Assembly (NCBI GenBank): GCA_947579665.1 | Contig: OX388341.1 | Span: 1,116,001-1,180,000, forward strand | From: Sympetrum striolatum | Lineage: Eukaryota; Arthropoda; Insecta; Odonata; Libellulidae | Direction of reading: 5' to 3' | Length of the DNA: 64,000 nt | Part shown: piece after piece, positions 1 through 12,900 of the stretch | How the letters are laid out: the number at the start of each line of letters is the position of its first letter | Position numbering within the stretch: position 1 is the first letter of the stretch | The notes under the pieces: generated by a model | The model's input: only the letters and a program-made list of their open reading frames with translations | What the model was told of the DNA's origin: nothing | The model's database searches: none | Made by a program: the position numbers and the translations under genes

Positions 1-1731
1 CCCCCATATAATATTACATTTTTATAATCAAATCGATATATAAAATGATAAATCTCACTCTAAAATTGTTGGAGACACCGCTTTTCCTCTATCGGAGATG
101 AAGATTGAAAAATGCTCATTTATTATTCCTATAATGATTGCGTCTTTATGAAGTGCCTGAAATTTCAAACATCTTCCAGTATTTGGGCGACTTCGCTGTG
201 AAATTCAAAGTGATAGTGTTTGTGTGAGATTCCTTCCTGGAAGCTGTAGCCCAGGAATTCTTTCAGACCAATCATCTTCGCTCGATGTCCAACAGGAGAA
301 GAAGGTCTGCTATCGACTCGTGTGTCATCTTGTTCTTCGGAAATGTCCTCTGCCCCAAACGTCCCTCTATAAAAAAGGAGCAGAAAATAGTCCCTTATAC
401 GAGGGGATATCTCATCCTAAAATGTCATCCTCGGAAACCTAAGAGGTTAGCAATGTTTCCATCGAGATAAACTCTTCTGGAAATAAGATTTTTCTCCCAA
501 TAAAAGGACGGTAATAACTCGGCAAGATATCTGTGCGTTCAGACCTTTTGAATGCTATTTAAAGGCATTCGTATGGAATGAGAGCCTTCAATAATACCAA
601 ATGTTCCCGCGCCTCTTACGTCGGCGATATTTCAGAAACATGTTCTTCGAAGAAGATGTAATACGTTCTCACCTCGTGTTAAACCTTTTTCTCGCAAAGG
701 ATTATGGTTTTCCCACTTCCCTCCGAATTTTTATCGTTGCTATTTAAGGATTAAAAGTTCAGATTGATTAACCAACTCTTCTTGGGTTGTTTAAACCCTA
801 TTTTTGAAGATATTTCTGTTTCAATCTTTCCTGAAGGAGTCGTACTAAATCTACTAGAACAATTTTGTGACTATCGATCAATGAGATTTTTTACTTCATC
901 AAATGTCGATTAGCTGCTCGCAGAAAAAGAACTGCTGAAAGCTTTCACATATTTTGATTTTTTTAACACGGTATGCTTCCTGCGATAATGGAAATATGGC
1001 CGTCACTGTCCACGTGACTGTGAAAGGCTAGATTTTTCACGTAAATGGATCCCTCTCGAGATATTTAGAATTAAACATTTTTCCTCTGTTTCCACAAGAG
1101 GAAGGATGAAATTGCACGGCGTCATTCCATCCGCCAATTCAATTATCGTAAATTGTCAATACAACTCAATGGCGACTCATGGTAATTTTTCACATCGGAA
1201 ATACGCGTTTCCATTAACTGTCGATAAACTTTACGCATAACTCAGTATTCAGACACTTTGATGCAATACATTTTCCCTATCAATGTTATATATTCTTGTA
1301 AATAACTACCTCGACTCACAAGAAAAGTTGTACATATGTTCTCAAAGTCATTTAAATTCGTTTTGGAAGAACGGGACGTTGGACAGCCACTTTAAAAACT
1401 AACACGAAGCGTTGAGTTGGAATCAACTGCACTGTTTCGCACTAGAAGTATAGAACTCTCATTAAGAGGAGAGGCTCTTTGATTGACATTGAGACAAAAA
1501 ACTTACATGAGCGAATAAAGTACGTTTTATTTGATATTGTTTTTGATAGCTCGAATATATTAAGGCCTAAAATGTGACTCCTAAGGTTCATCTCCCAAAG
1601 TAACTCCGCTGTACGCTTTCTCGAGACTTCATAAAGAGTCGTCTGATATGAGACAACGAAGAATCAAAATATCTGTAATTTTTTATTTCTTCTCCGCAGT
1701 GTAGTCAATTCCTCGATAAATTATAAATAAT
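1..1731. other. Unannotated AT-rich DNA
   Basis: I see no gene or recognisable mobile element here. The open frames near 224-470 are short, overlap one another in different frames and carry no domain I recognise, so I read them as chance frames. No exon-like run of codons stands out on either strand. Confidence 0.6.
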
Positions 1732-1838
1732 CCTAAACTTCTTTTGAATTATATCCTAAACTTCTTTTAAATTATATCCTAAACTTCTTTTGGATTATAT
1801 CCTAAACTTCTTTTAAATTATATCCTAAACTTCTTTTC
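1732..1838. repeat. 23-bp minisatellite, five copies
   Basis: The unit begins CCTAAACTTCTTTT and ends ATTATAT. Copies start at 1732, 1755, 1778, 1801 and 1824, and the last is incomplete. The few differences between copies sit at the middle GA, AA or GG positions. It is a simple local tandem array with no sign of coding. Confidence 0.93.
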
Positions 1839-2255
1839 ACAACCCTGCATATCACATTATTCTCCTCTCACTGCAAAGAGGAAACTTTGAAATTGAATAT
1901 GAATTGTTGCCTTTTTACGACGTTTAAGTTTCGCATTTGAAAAATATTATTAAATTCCGATATTCTGATAATTCCAAAGCCTTGATCCGCTCCTTTTTCA
2001 TTACCACTTGTTTTCGGTTCGCCCAAATCCATCCCATTCCGAAACAATTTTAATTGCGTGCGAATCTCGTCAGCTGTCAGGTGGAACTGGAGTTTGTGTT
2101 GCGTGCTGCTGAGTTCATTCGGACAGCAAAACGTGTATTAAAGCACTTTGAGATTGAAGATGGTGACGTCATACAAATGAGCGCGAATTTTAGTCGGGCA
2201 AAAATACAGGAAACAATTCAAACAAAAATTGACAATTAAATTCCACGCATAGGTG
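1839..2255. other. Unannotated stretch
   Basis: A 61-codon open frame (2054-2239, plus) lies here, but I recognise no domain, and there is no neighbouring gene. It ends just upstream of the hammerhead-like motif at 2256. It could be a remnant of a retroelement, but nothing in it proves this. Confidence 0.4.
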
Positions 2256-2286
2256 TTTCAGAGGCGAATAGCCGAAACTAGTCGCC
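2256..2286 (+). ncRNA. Hammerhead-ribozyme-like motif (degenerate)
   Basis: A short stem (GGC, loop GAATA, GCC) is followed directly by GAAAC, the self-complementary ACTAGT and then C. This matches the order stem II, GAAA, short stem III, GUC cleavage site of a type I hammerhead. The 5' core, where CUGANGA is expected, reads TTTCAGA and is poor. The same layout occurs better preserved near 22.3, 49.1 and 55.1 kb. Known family context: Penelope-like retroelements carry such ribozymes with very short stem III. I infer a decayed element end; activity is unlikely. Confidence 0.35.
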
Positions 2287-2904
2287 ACTGAAACCCCTAT
2301 ATGTGGAACGTAAAAGTTACGGTGTTGTTTTTGAAAACCTTGTTTTATTTAACAATTCTTCGAAAAATATAGAAGAGTACAACCATTCGGAAGCATCTCG
2401 GTTCTGATAGCCACCGTCAAAACGGTTTTTCGATAGATTTGTAGTTTATTAGCGATGCAGTTTTTGTAGTAATTTGAAACAAAGCAGAAATGTCTCTGAA
2501 CAGTTTTCATTTTTAAAATCAAAAAAGGAGTTCGATTTATAGATTACATTTCACAAAATGCGGTTGCACTTGAGAATTCGATCGCAAGATTACTTAATGT
2601 AATATTAATTAAGCAATTTAATGACAAAACGAAGCGTTTAATACGGGAATAAACAACCAGTTGCCAACGATAAGACGAATACACAATACCCGCTGTAAAT
2701 AAAGTATTAGTATGGAGTGATAACACATGACATAGTAATAAAATTAAGATATTAAGAATAAAACTCAAACGAGAGTAATTATCTGGAATATAATACTTTA
2801 AAAATTACTTGTATATAAATCTACTCTATTACATTGCAATCATCTTGTGTTACGTTCTGAGATTAGGAAATATCGAGTTTAAAACTAGGGGAGTCTTTCA
2901 AAGA
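2287..2904. other. Unannotated AT-rich DNA
   Basis: No gene or clear repeat seen. The minus-strand frame at 2544-2768 is short, rich in hydrophobic codons as expected of AT-rich DNA, and has no recognisable motif. The first ~100 bp may be the body of the decayed element ending in the hammerhead-like motif just upstream. Confidence 0.4.
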
Positions 2905-3190
2905 GGCTTGCCGTAGGGGGCAGGTGGGGCGGTGCCCCAGGGCCGTAGGGGGCAGGTGGGGACCACTTTTTTGGCCCTGAAAGAGCCTTTCCTCGGCAAA
3001 GACTTTAGGGGCCCCTGAAAATGCCTCAAATTGAACAATTATCTCCCAAAATATGCGTCTCCCTACATGCGCGGGAAATTCAAACTAGACAACTCTAGGT
3101 GTACCTTAAAATTTGAAAAAAGATTTCCGTATGGGGGGCCCCAAATTTACTTCTTGCCCCAGGGCCCCCGAGGCTCTAGCTACGGCCCTG
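2905..3190. mobile_element. hAT-like MITE with duplicated left end
   Basis: The right end reads GCTCTAGCTACGGCCCTG, whose reverse complement starts CAGGGCCGTAGCTAG. The left end reads CAGGGCCGTAGGGGG at 2938, so the two termini share CAGGGCCGTAG. CAGGG-type ends are typical of hAT superfamily elements. The interior is locally G/C-rich and has no transposase frame. A second copy of GCCGTAGGGGGCAGGTGGGG lies 32 bp upstream (2910), so the left end was duplicated. CTTGC precedes that outer copy and also follows the right end, which may be what is left of the target-site duplication. Confidence 0.6.
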
Positions 3191-6100
3191 CTTGCGACAT
3201 TAAATTGCTAATGCAATTCGCATTGCTTGGTTGAGCAATTCAATGCTTCGGAGTTCCCTTACAAATAAAGCTCCTCGATTTTGTGCTTGAAAGTAATATT
3301 ACATTCTAATTCATTTTCCTTCGATTTAAAAAAGAAATAAAAACAGTTGTTGTGGACAAATAGATCTATTATGTACCAGCTTTGAGACCGATACACCATA
3401 AGGTTTTCATTGAAATTAAATTTTATAAGTGTGCCATTCTGTCCACAGTTTACCTAATTTAATCTTTTAACGCTTCACGCATGATATTTCACAAGCGAAT
3501 TACTCCTATTATAATTATTAGCTTATTGAGAAATGCACGTAAATTTTTTTCGTGTCTTGTAGCCTTTTCTTTCGCAAATTTAAATGACTAACATTGGGCC
3601 TACGAAATCCAGAAAAGTGCCATAAGAAGGGAAATTAAATGAAGATTCTTACTTTGGTTGTGGAATATACTTTTTGAATCGAAATTAAAAGAACTCGGCC
3701 AACATAAACGAAAATGACGTAACATTTGGTCGTAGTATATAAGGTGTTCCCATAAGTATACACGAGGAATTTAGGCTGTCAATATTTCATTATATTATTT
3801 ACAGTGTGTATAAGGTATATATTGCATGATTGTTACTCCGTCACGCTCGACAGGGAAGCTTACCAAAGGTTAATCTTGATTCCGAGATTATTTCCTACAC
3901 CTTTAAGAGTTCGATAGGAAATTACATCAGAGGCGAATCAATGGTTAAGAGATGATATTTTTTCCTCATATGTATTACTTATCTATATAATTATTTATTA
4001 TTTTATTTTCTCATTGTTAAATCAATAGAGTAAGTAATTTATTATCATAGATTTAAATTTCATGCTTATTATTTTACAATAAACATACATTCAATGGTGC
4101 ATATATATTTTAATATAAAAATATTACTTAATAGAATGACACACTAACATTAATATTTAAATTAAAAAATACGTAAATAAATAAAAAAATCATTCTTGAA
4201 TTAATTGAGCAATATAGGAGGGGGATTGAAACAAGCGAATCAATCGGAACGATTTTCAAAACGTGGTCCCGAATCAGAAACGGTGATACTGAGACTGACA
4301 GTAGACTCGAAATGGGAATATTTAGACTCCGTTTTTCATTTTGATACACTGTCCATGTCGCAATTTGCATGCGAAGCATTAAACCACTTCCTAAAGATGA
4401 ATAAGTGCATGGAATGTAATTGTTGGCATAATGTGGTGAGTGGAGACGAAAGGACTTGAGAAATTTTCTTGCGAGAAATGTGTTTAACTATTTTACGTAA
4501 ATTTTCATTTTAAAAGTTGTGCTTGAATACAAGTATCGTCAAAACACGTCCAGACTATACGAATTTTTTACATATAAAATATTGTATATTTATGATATTT
4601 TGGAATGAAATTTTACAAAAACTACTAATCTTTGCATCAGGGTCCCATTCTCTGTGTGCTATTCTTCAAAAGTTTTCTAAATTACTATGAAAATAGAAGG
4701 AGCAAAAGTTGCCACAATATATTCTTCAAAGAAGAATGATCAAAACTTGATTGAGGCAACACTGAATGTAATACTTTGGGAACATCATTTTCTGGAAATT
4801 CTATCACCACACTTTAAACCAAACTGTTAATATTATGACAGGGTTTTGCTTATCTGAGAATAAAAAATATACTGGAGTATTTGGATATCTTTGAATGTTT
4901 TCGGAATGTTGCAAATAATGCATTATGACATATGCAAATGTCATTTTGAAAGAGATGCATGTACGGCAGTTCATCGTTAAATTCCTAAATACTCCTTAAC
5001 TACTCTCGTTAATCTATTTTACTCGTGACGGAAGGCTTCCTATTAATCGATCTTTAATCGATCTTTTTGCCTTATTCGTCTGATCTGGCTGTGGCTCTAT
5101 TCAAGTTTTACACTTTCTTCATTCAATTCCAACTGTCCTTAACCATTCTCTTCTGCTATTCTCTAGTCAAGTAGTCATCCAATTCATTTTGTCTAGATTT
5201 ACATTTTCTCCTTGGCATTCCCTTCTTTCCAAACGCATTTATTATAATTTCACTCAAATCAAACTGCTATGACTTAGTACATGAGCCAAGGTTCTACTTT
5301 TCTTCATTACATTTATCAGTTATTTCATTCACTTCCTTCAAAACTTCAGTATTCATTTAAATTTCAATGAAACTAATTTTCGCTATCTTTCTTCAGATCT
5401 ACATTTTTGACACTTCCCTAAAGTAAACATTAACTATAATTTAACGCAATTCTACGCAAAAGTATTTGCAATAACCTCGCATTAAGATCTGTATTTTTGC
5501 TTGTACAGTAAAAAGCATTCTTATAGACAAAAAAATAGTTAAATTTTGGCTGGTTTTCTTTACACTTAAAATAATAATCTGTTATCTTGAATCTAGATAC
5601 AACAGGAGAATGGAAATTGTTTTTATGTTCAATTTTTTAGATGTTTACGTTAAATTCTGCATCTACATTTTCCTTTTTTCACGACCCATTCCTTTTGTTT
5701 TCTTTATGTTTCTGTTTAATTTACCGATTTCTAAGGAGTAACATAAATTTCATTCCATTGTCTTCTTTTTCCAGGTCTGCTAATAGTATAATTAGATCTG
5801 AAAAGGGAATTCCTCATCAGAACAGCATATTAAATGGCACATTGAATAGAGGACGATTCCACCGCTGCGTGACTTGATTTGTTCTGAGATTTGTATGGAC
5901 GCGATATTTTGCTTCAATGTGAATTATAAAATTAAGATTTTGTCCTCTTTTTGCGATAATAATGAACGCTGGCGGCACAATTCAAATGAGTCCCCAAGGA
6001 AGAGACTGTTGATGAAGAGGCAATTGTAAGCGAGATTTCCCTGGATAAATGCACTCGTCTTATCCCAGATGTATTTCTGCAGAAGAATACAACGATATTC

Positions 6101-8135
6101 GAAATTTTGGGAGAAGTTAGCGGTATATTGTCACCGCATATACTTTGCACTGCACTGTTTCGAAGTTCATGCAACAGAAATTCATTTTTATTAATTGAGC
6201 TTTGGTAGATTTTGTTGTTTAGTTTGATTCCTATGTAGACATACATTCATTCATATATAGTTCATATGTGTAACATATCCTTTTCTAAAATTCAAATGAA
6301 ATAATATTAATTAAATTTACTTCGGTTTTACCTTAACCGGCTCAACTAGTTATTGGAATGATTTATGTTTATGAAAAAATTGTAAATTTTGGAGGGAAAA
6401 CATACAATAAAGGGCCTTAATCGTATATATTTTGAAATAATTTCATTTTTTTAATGAAAATTTATGATAATAAAGTTTACCTCGGCAATTGGTTATTAAC
6501 AGGAGCTAGAAAAGTTACTGATGGAAAATAAAATATAAATGGTAAAAGCAGTATTATTAATAAGATATAAAGAGAGAAAATTCTGAAAAGTCTCTTCGTT
6601 TTTTAAGGGAAGATATATAAGGGGAATGTGTTTTGTGGCAAAGAAGGATAGGAATTTTAGGAAACTTGTCTGCCTTGTTGAGAGCATGTTGATCATGAAT
6701 ATACATTTCACTTCCTATCTGCACAGACGAAAATGTGCCTCTAATTTATTTTTCTTCCAATCTTGCTCATGGTTGATGTAAAGCGACAGCTAATCACTAA
6801 TCATTAAAGCTGTTGGTATCTGACTATGGGATATCAATGGGGATTGGCCATTTGCCACCGCGCAAAACTACTATTATAGATGCCTTTCTAACACAATAAA
6901 AATGTATTATCTACGTACGCTTTGGAGCAAATGAGGGCTATTAAGTCGGGACCGATTTTGTATGTTATCAATCCGACTCCCTTTGCTAGATTTGAATACC
7001 CTTGTATGTAATTCTTGTTCTCGGACAGAATTTTCAATAGATTCGTGGTATCACGTCAGAAGCACTATTTCGCATGAATTCGTATTCGTTGCGTGAATAA
7101 GTCTGCTTTGTAAACATAATTCCCGGTTCGAGTTTTGTTGAATTGTCGAGTTGGGTTGAGTCTGATTTTCAAGAAAAATTGTCTACCAAAAATTTTTTAT
7201 GCTCGAAAAAGTGTTTCTGGACTTTGAATACTTATTACCCCAATCTTTATAGCTATTTGTTATAAGCTACGACACACGTTATTCATGACATCTTACGTCG
7301 ATGAAGGCAACAGCTGTCGGACTCTTCGAGGAAAGGAAACGATGGCAAACTACCTCACTCTTACTTCACCCTAACACTACTTACAGGGTGGCGTGATCTC
7401 AAGACATTACAGCAAAATCTCTTTTGCGATTTAATTTAGAATACTTCGTAAGCCCCCGAGCTTGACTCTTAAGCCTGGAAAAATCAACGAGGGGATGCAT
7501 CAGTCACTTGGAAAAGCTAATTTAAAAGTTACGCATTTAATTCCGTTCTTTGGCGTGTGAGAGAACTGGACATCGAGGAATTCCGCCTTTCTAGAGAGCC
7601 GCTGAAAATGCGTTGTCGGATGTTTAGATGGATGGCGAAATAATGAGAGGCAATATCGTTTCTTTTTGGCCGATTTGCGGCGGACGAGGAATGAGTCGCC
7701 CTGAAAATCCTTCATTTCAACGCTCTTGGAGTCTGCTTTGGATTGCCAGGAATTCTTCTTTTTTCATTTAGTGCTTATGACGCGCGGGAGTTGTTTATAT
7801 TTCTCCCAGGAGACCATTAGGCGATTGCCACGAAGAATGGTGCCGACGCTTGGGCATTGCATTAAACGGAGAGAACGTGATTAAATCACTGAATTATATT
7901 CGAGTGTCATCGAAGAGGCTTTGATTAAATCCAAAAAAGCGAGATGCACAATCGTGGGGAGTTTTGTCGAAAATTTGCTCTTAATTTATCCATTGTTCCA
8001 TAAAAATATTTCCGCCAAAAGAGAATTAAATATGAGAGCAAATTCTATCCGTGTTTTCTTCGCTCAATATTATGGATAATCTATCCTCAATCTATGGTTT
8101 TGTGATATACTTATATATATAATAATCTTATCTTA
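3191..8135. other. Long unannotated AT-rich stretch
   Basis: About 4.9 kb without a supportable gene. The longest frames (for example 5932-6246 minus, 104 codons) have no recognised domain and no codon pattern that stands out. 7.4-7.9 kb is somewhat richer in G+C. The last 40 bp is a TATA/CTTAT simple repeat abutting the first Helitron; a similar simple repeat flanks the outermost minus-strand Helitron near 45.29 kb. Confidence 0.5.
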
Positions 8136-11100
8136 TCTTATATATATATAAAAATGGATGTTTGTTTGTATGTTTGTATGTTTGTATGTTTGTATGTTTG
8201 TATGTTCCAGATAATCTCGAAAACTAGACGTCACACGATGTTATAACTTTTAACATCATTAAATGTATTCCCTGGGATGATCAAGTGGTACTTTTAATTT
8301 TCCTAAAGTCCACGGTTCGAATCCAGACGAGTAAAACAGTTTGCATAAGAAATACACGTAAAGTTCATTTTTTTCGTTGCATGATTCGTTTCTTTTGCAA
8401 AACTAAATTAGAAAGAACAGTCGTAGGAAGTCGAAACTAGCATCAAGAGAAGGGAAATAGAATAAAGATTCTTATTTTGGTCGTGAAATATCGTTTGCGA
8501 CTCGAAATTGCGAGAATTTTGATAAAATATACGAAAATTTTGTCTAAATTTCCATGTAGTAAACAACTCATTCCCTTGACGATATCATTTTTTTTAAATT
8601 CGAATTTTGTTGACGAGTCTGTAGCAACCAAGTTTTATTTACATCAACTTAATTGTTTACCGTCTTTTTCGTAAAATGAAATGAAATTTATAACAGTGGT
8701 TTACTGAAAATGGATTTCTGTCGATCAATTCAACTGGTTGCGTATAAATATCCTGGTACGTTGCGTAAGTTTTGAAGTATATTCTTCTGAATTAAGTACT
8801 AGATCTAATCTCTTTGCAATGATGTATTTAGCGATTGACGGGAATGGAGTTAGAGAAGAACGTAAAGATTTCCCAGATTCGGTGTTTGTAATCTTTGAAG
8901 AGTTGAACGGCGAGTTGTAAAGTTGTAGCAAACCTCGAGCATCGTATGATAGACCAAAAAGGTGAAGAAATTTTATTTTATTACATGCAGAATATAAAAA
9001 TTGATTCAATCGTTGTTTTAAAGTGCTTCCACTCCATATTCATTTACTATCCTTCTGTTATTGGTGTTTAATTTTTGTTTCTATTTTGACATTGCGATTA
9101 CTTTTGTGGTTCGTGTTTATGTTACACATTTTAAGATTGAGATACCAGTCAGTTCCAAAATACATTTACTTTCCGAGTAGAATATTCATCGTTGGTTATT
9201 TGAGTGAAATGTAATTTATTTCTGTCATTTACGTTTAATGCTTGATTCATTTGGCCCCTTTGTACCTGTATGAAAATGTACCTTTAAACGTGGTACTGCT
9301 TATCATAATGTGATGTAAGAATATATACATATATATATTTCAAAACAAGGGAAATAGAATAAAGATTTAGATATTTTGGCTGAGAAATATCATATGCGAT
9401 TTGAAATTGCAAGAATTTTATAAAATATACGAAAATTCCGTCTAAATTTTCATGTTATAAACAAACCCTTGACAATCAAGGCGATTGTTGATTCCGAACT
9501 CATGTGTTAGAAGAAGAAGACATGGCGGATTAAACTGAACATGGCCAGTTAAAATAAATTTTGAAAATAAGAGTTGAAGATTTATGATGAAGAAAAAATT
9601 GAAAGGCATTTTAAATTTTTTTTGTGACAAACAATATCCTGTTAAGAAACGCACGTTGAAAGGTACGAACATTTTTTCATTGATTTTTTCAATTTTCTTT
9701 AAGCGTATGTGAAAACCGAGTTTTATTTATGGTAACGTAATTGTTAACTGAATTTTCAGTGAAATAAAACGATTTTGAAATTCGTACGTTGATAGAATTT
9801 GCATTCTCGCTGTCAATTCCAGTGATTTAAAATAATAATGTGGTAAGTTGTGGACATCTCTCATATTATTTTTGAGTTTTGACGGAAATTACGGACGTCC
9901 TTATTTCTTATGTTTAATCGGTCTTTGTTTTCTTTTAAATTTTGAGCGACGAGTGGTCAGGAGCGAATAAGTAACATTTCAAAGCCTAAAAAGGTAAAGG
10001 GATTTCAGTTATCTGTAGACCGCAAAAAATCTACGATATTGTAGTAGAATGGGTAATCTCTTACTTCAATCCAAATCCAAACTACTGCCCGCGGGACGCA
10101 TCTACTGTTTGATAGTTAATAAAGCTGAAAAGTTTGGAGACCCCTACTTGAAACGCAGTATATTGTGGTTATCATAGACACAAATATAATAGTTTTTGAA
10201 ATCATTTCTCAGTTTTTCAATCACAAATGAATAAAGTCTATTCTACTGCACTAGAATACTATGCTATTTTGTGTTGAAAATTCTTACTGCAACAGATGTA
10301 AAAACGTTTAAAAAACTTATGTAACATTAATGGCCGGTATTGTAATGTATATTTTGCGTTGTTTATAACTTTAATCTTCATATAAATGGCTTTGTCTTTT
10401 CGTCATATTGTTTATCAGTTTCAATGTTATGAAATTGCATGATTTTATGTGTTGTTAATTGTTGAAAGTGAAAAATTCCGTTTTTTTCCGAAACCGTATA
10501 GAAATAACTAATGCTGCGTAAATTATAGCTGCAGTAGCAATAACAACGTTCAATTGTAATTACGAGCATCGTGATCAACTTACTGATTTATGCATTTCGT
10601 TATGAATATATAGTATGATTTACTTAGGTGTTTACTGGACGGAGTGCCATGTCGAAATAAAACTCTGATATTGAAAACAGCTAACCCAAATGACAATACA
10701 TATTTAACATACTGTACGCTGAAATTTATTAATTTGACCTCAGCCGAAGAATAGGTTATAATTCTTAAACATCTTGAACATAAGTTTGTTTTCGGGATAA
10801 GAAACTATACAGATAACCACAAAATGTAAATTTACTTAAGCCACTATGCACCTTCTCAACGGAGGTAGGTGGTGTCTGTATTTATTGATTACTGTGAAAA
10901 TTCTACGCTGAATATATTTTGTGGGTCCAGGAAATAATTTATTTTAGAAGTTTTTCATTAGTTACTGGAGAAGGAATTAATATATCAGATCATTTACACT
11001 GCTAATATTTTCCCCAGCCATACGTCACTCGCAGAGTACATAAATCTAAAAATCTTAACCAAGTCCCGTACACAGACATATCGGCAAAGTGTTTACCGAG

Positions 11101-12129
11101 ATCAAACTAGCATTTTTCGAAGCCTTATCACTTGGATCCAAAAGGAACTTTCCTGACATATTTCTGAGTGAGACTGCCAATGTTATTATTCGATCGAAAA
11201 TATTTTCAGCTATAAAATAATTGCAAATATTTATTAGGTTTTTAATCAAATACTTTTCTGCTCACTTAACCCAATGCACTTATCATATAATGAATTTCGA
11301 CTTACGAGCATAGCTCCACAGACTGATTTCGGTAAAGTTGTCCCTCTATTGTCATGGCTTTTATCGTTTCATCCTAAAATGGCGCTGTGTCTTGCATTTA
11401 ATCATTCCCAAGATCTACGACTACGTTTTTGGGCATTAATTAACATACCACTACATTTTATACGAGTCACGAATTCTCACTAACAACCTCATGTTATAAG
11501 TATAGCCAAGATAAAACAATGAAACATACCTTCTGGTTCCATGATACGCCATTTCTTATTTAATGTCTATAGTTTTTTCTTCACGTAAGAAATACAACAA
11601 TGACGTCTTTGTCCATTCTCGGAATTACACTTATTCAGTTACTGACGATATCCTCTCAATGATGACCAGTCGAAAGTTTGCGGCTTCAGTCGGCGTAGAA
11701 AGAAGAAAATTGCTCCTTTAGGAGATAAAAGTCAGAGGGGAAGAAGCTATTATGTATGCCCCTTTTCATACGTAGATACATTTTCATACATTGTTACCGA
11801 AAAGCTCATTCAGATACTAGAACCTGCCTTTAGATATAAAGAAGATGTAAGCCAAGGGAGAAGAAGCTATATGTAAGCCTCACTTTCATATGTAGATACA
11901 TTTTGACACATTGTCACGGAAAAGATCATCAACCTGCGTAAAATTGAATGTTGAGTTAGAGTGGATTTGTAGACTTAATTGTGACTTACATTTCTTGGTA
12001 TATTGGTTTCGAAAGTCTGGTATTCGCTATTTAACAACAATTATGAAGAATTTGTTACGATCAAGGTTATTACACTGATATTCATGAAATTAAAAATCCC
12101 CGTTGAGAATCAACGGGTACTTCTGCTAG
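8136..12129 (+). mobile_element. Non-autonomous Helitron, copy 1
   Basis: A roughly 4.0-kb rolling-circle element. The 3' end has a hairpin CCCGTTGA-GAA-TCAACGGG (8-bp stem, 3-nt loop), then eight bases and CTAG followed by T, the standard Helitron end (hairpin, CTRR, insertion before T). The 5' end is a variant of TCTATAAAAATG..TGTTTGTATG; here the start lies in a TATA run, so it is accurate only to about 10 bp, and it carries an expanded GTTTGTAT repeat. The interior matches copy 3 along its length and has no Rep/helicase frame, so the element needs proteins from elsewhere. Near 11.72-11.93 kb a ~110-bp segment is duplicated in tandem. Small frames recur in the copies, but indels between copies argue against coding. 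Confidence 0.85.
8314..8324 (+). promoter_or_regulatory. B-box-like motif in Helitron copy 1
   Basis: GGTTCGAATCC is an exact match to the tRNA/Pol III B-box consensus GGTTCGANNCC. It lies about 180 bp inside the Helitron 5' end. The equivalent site in copy 2 (12283-12293) is GGTTCGAACCC, and in the old relative (21464-21474) GGTTCGATCCC, while copies 3 and 5 carry degraded versions. I see no convincing A box upstream, so TFIIIC binding or transcription is only a possibility. Confidence 0.45.
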
Positions 12130-12282
12130 TATATCTATAAAAATGCCTGTATGTTTGTTTGTATGTATGTATATTCCACGTAATCTCGAAAACTAGATGT
12201 CGCACAATGTTTTAACTTTTAGCATCATTAAAAGATTTTCCGGCGATGATAAAGTGCTATTTTTTATTTGCCTAAAGTCCAC

Positions 12283-12293
12283 GGTTCGAACCC
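12283..12293 (+). promoter_or_regulatory. B-box-like motif in Helitron copy 2
   Basis: GGTTCGAACCC matches the Pol III B-box consensus and occupies the same place as the site at 8314 in copy 1. It shows that the motif is a family feature and not a one-off. No A box is evident. Confidence 0.45.
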
Positions 12294-12819
12294 AGACGAG
12301 TAAAACAATTTGCATAAGAAATACACGTAAAGTTCATTTTTTTCGATGCATTGTTCATTTCATTTGCAAAACTAAATTAGAAAAAACAGTCGTAGGAAGT
12401 CAAAACTAGCGTTAAAAGAAGGACAATAGAATGAAAATTCTTATTTTGGTCGTGGTATATCGTTTGCGATTCGAAATTGCGAGAATTTTGATCAAATTTA
12501 CGAAAATTTTGTCTAAATTTCCATGTTATAAACAACCCATTCCCTTGACGATATAAATTTTTTAAATTTGAATTTTGTTGACGAGTCTGTAGCAACCAAG
12601 TTTTATTTACATCAACTTAATTGTTTACCGTCTTTTTCGTAAAATGAAATGAGTTTAATAACAGTGGTTTACTGAAAATGGATTTCTGTCGATCAATTCA
12701 ACTATTGCGTATAAATATCCTGGTAAGTTTGGAGACCCCTGCTCTACTTGAAATGCAATATATCGAGAATATCATACACACAAATATAATAGTTTTTGAA
12801 ATAAATTAGTTTTTTAATT

Positions 12820-12900
12820 GCCGAAACCGGTCGTTGTTTTTAGCGTTTTGGTGGATGTGTAATAGTAACTTTTTAATTTTATTTTTACTTGTAAAAATAA
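12820..12900 (+). repeat. Penelope-like terminal remnant inside Helitron copy 2
   Basis: CCGAAACCGGTCGTTG is followed after about 20 bases by GGTGGATGTGTAATAG and a T-rich tail. The 49.1-kb inverted repeat has the same order: CGAAACCGGTCGTC, then TGTGGATACTAC, then TTATTTCATTT. The segment is absent from Helitron copies 1 and 3, so it arrived in copy 2 or its immediate ancestor. Only the 3' half of the hammerhead-like core is present. Confidence 0.4.

Noticed and set aside
8325..8345. ACGAGTAAAA..TTGCATA shared by Helitron interior and array unit start
   Set aside because: About 17 matching positions with a gap, in different contexts relative to the B box and hairpin. It may be chance, so I do not claim common origin from it.
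8443..8631. 62-codon minus frame (MVATDSSTKFEFKK..) recurring in Helitron copies
   Set aside because: The frame is kept only because the DNA is repeated. Copy 2 and the minus-strand copies change it by indels and different starts, and no domain is visible.
11274..11483. 69-codon frame also present at 17502-17711
   Set aside because: It lies in the collinear interior of Helitron copies 1 and 3, and the matching part of copy 2 is disrupted. There is no sign of selection on a protein.
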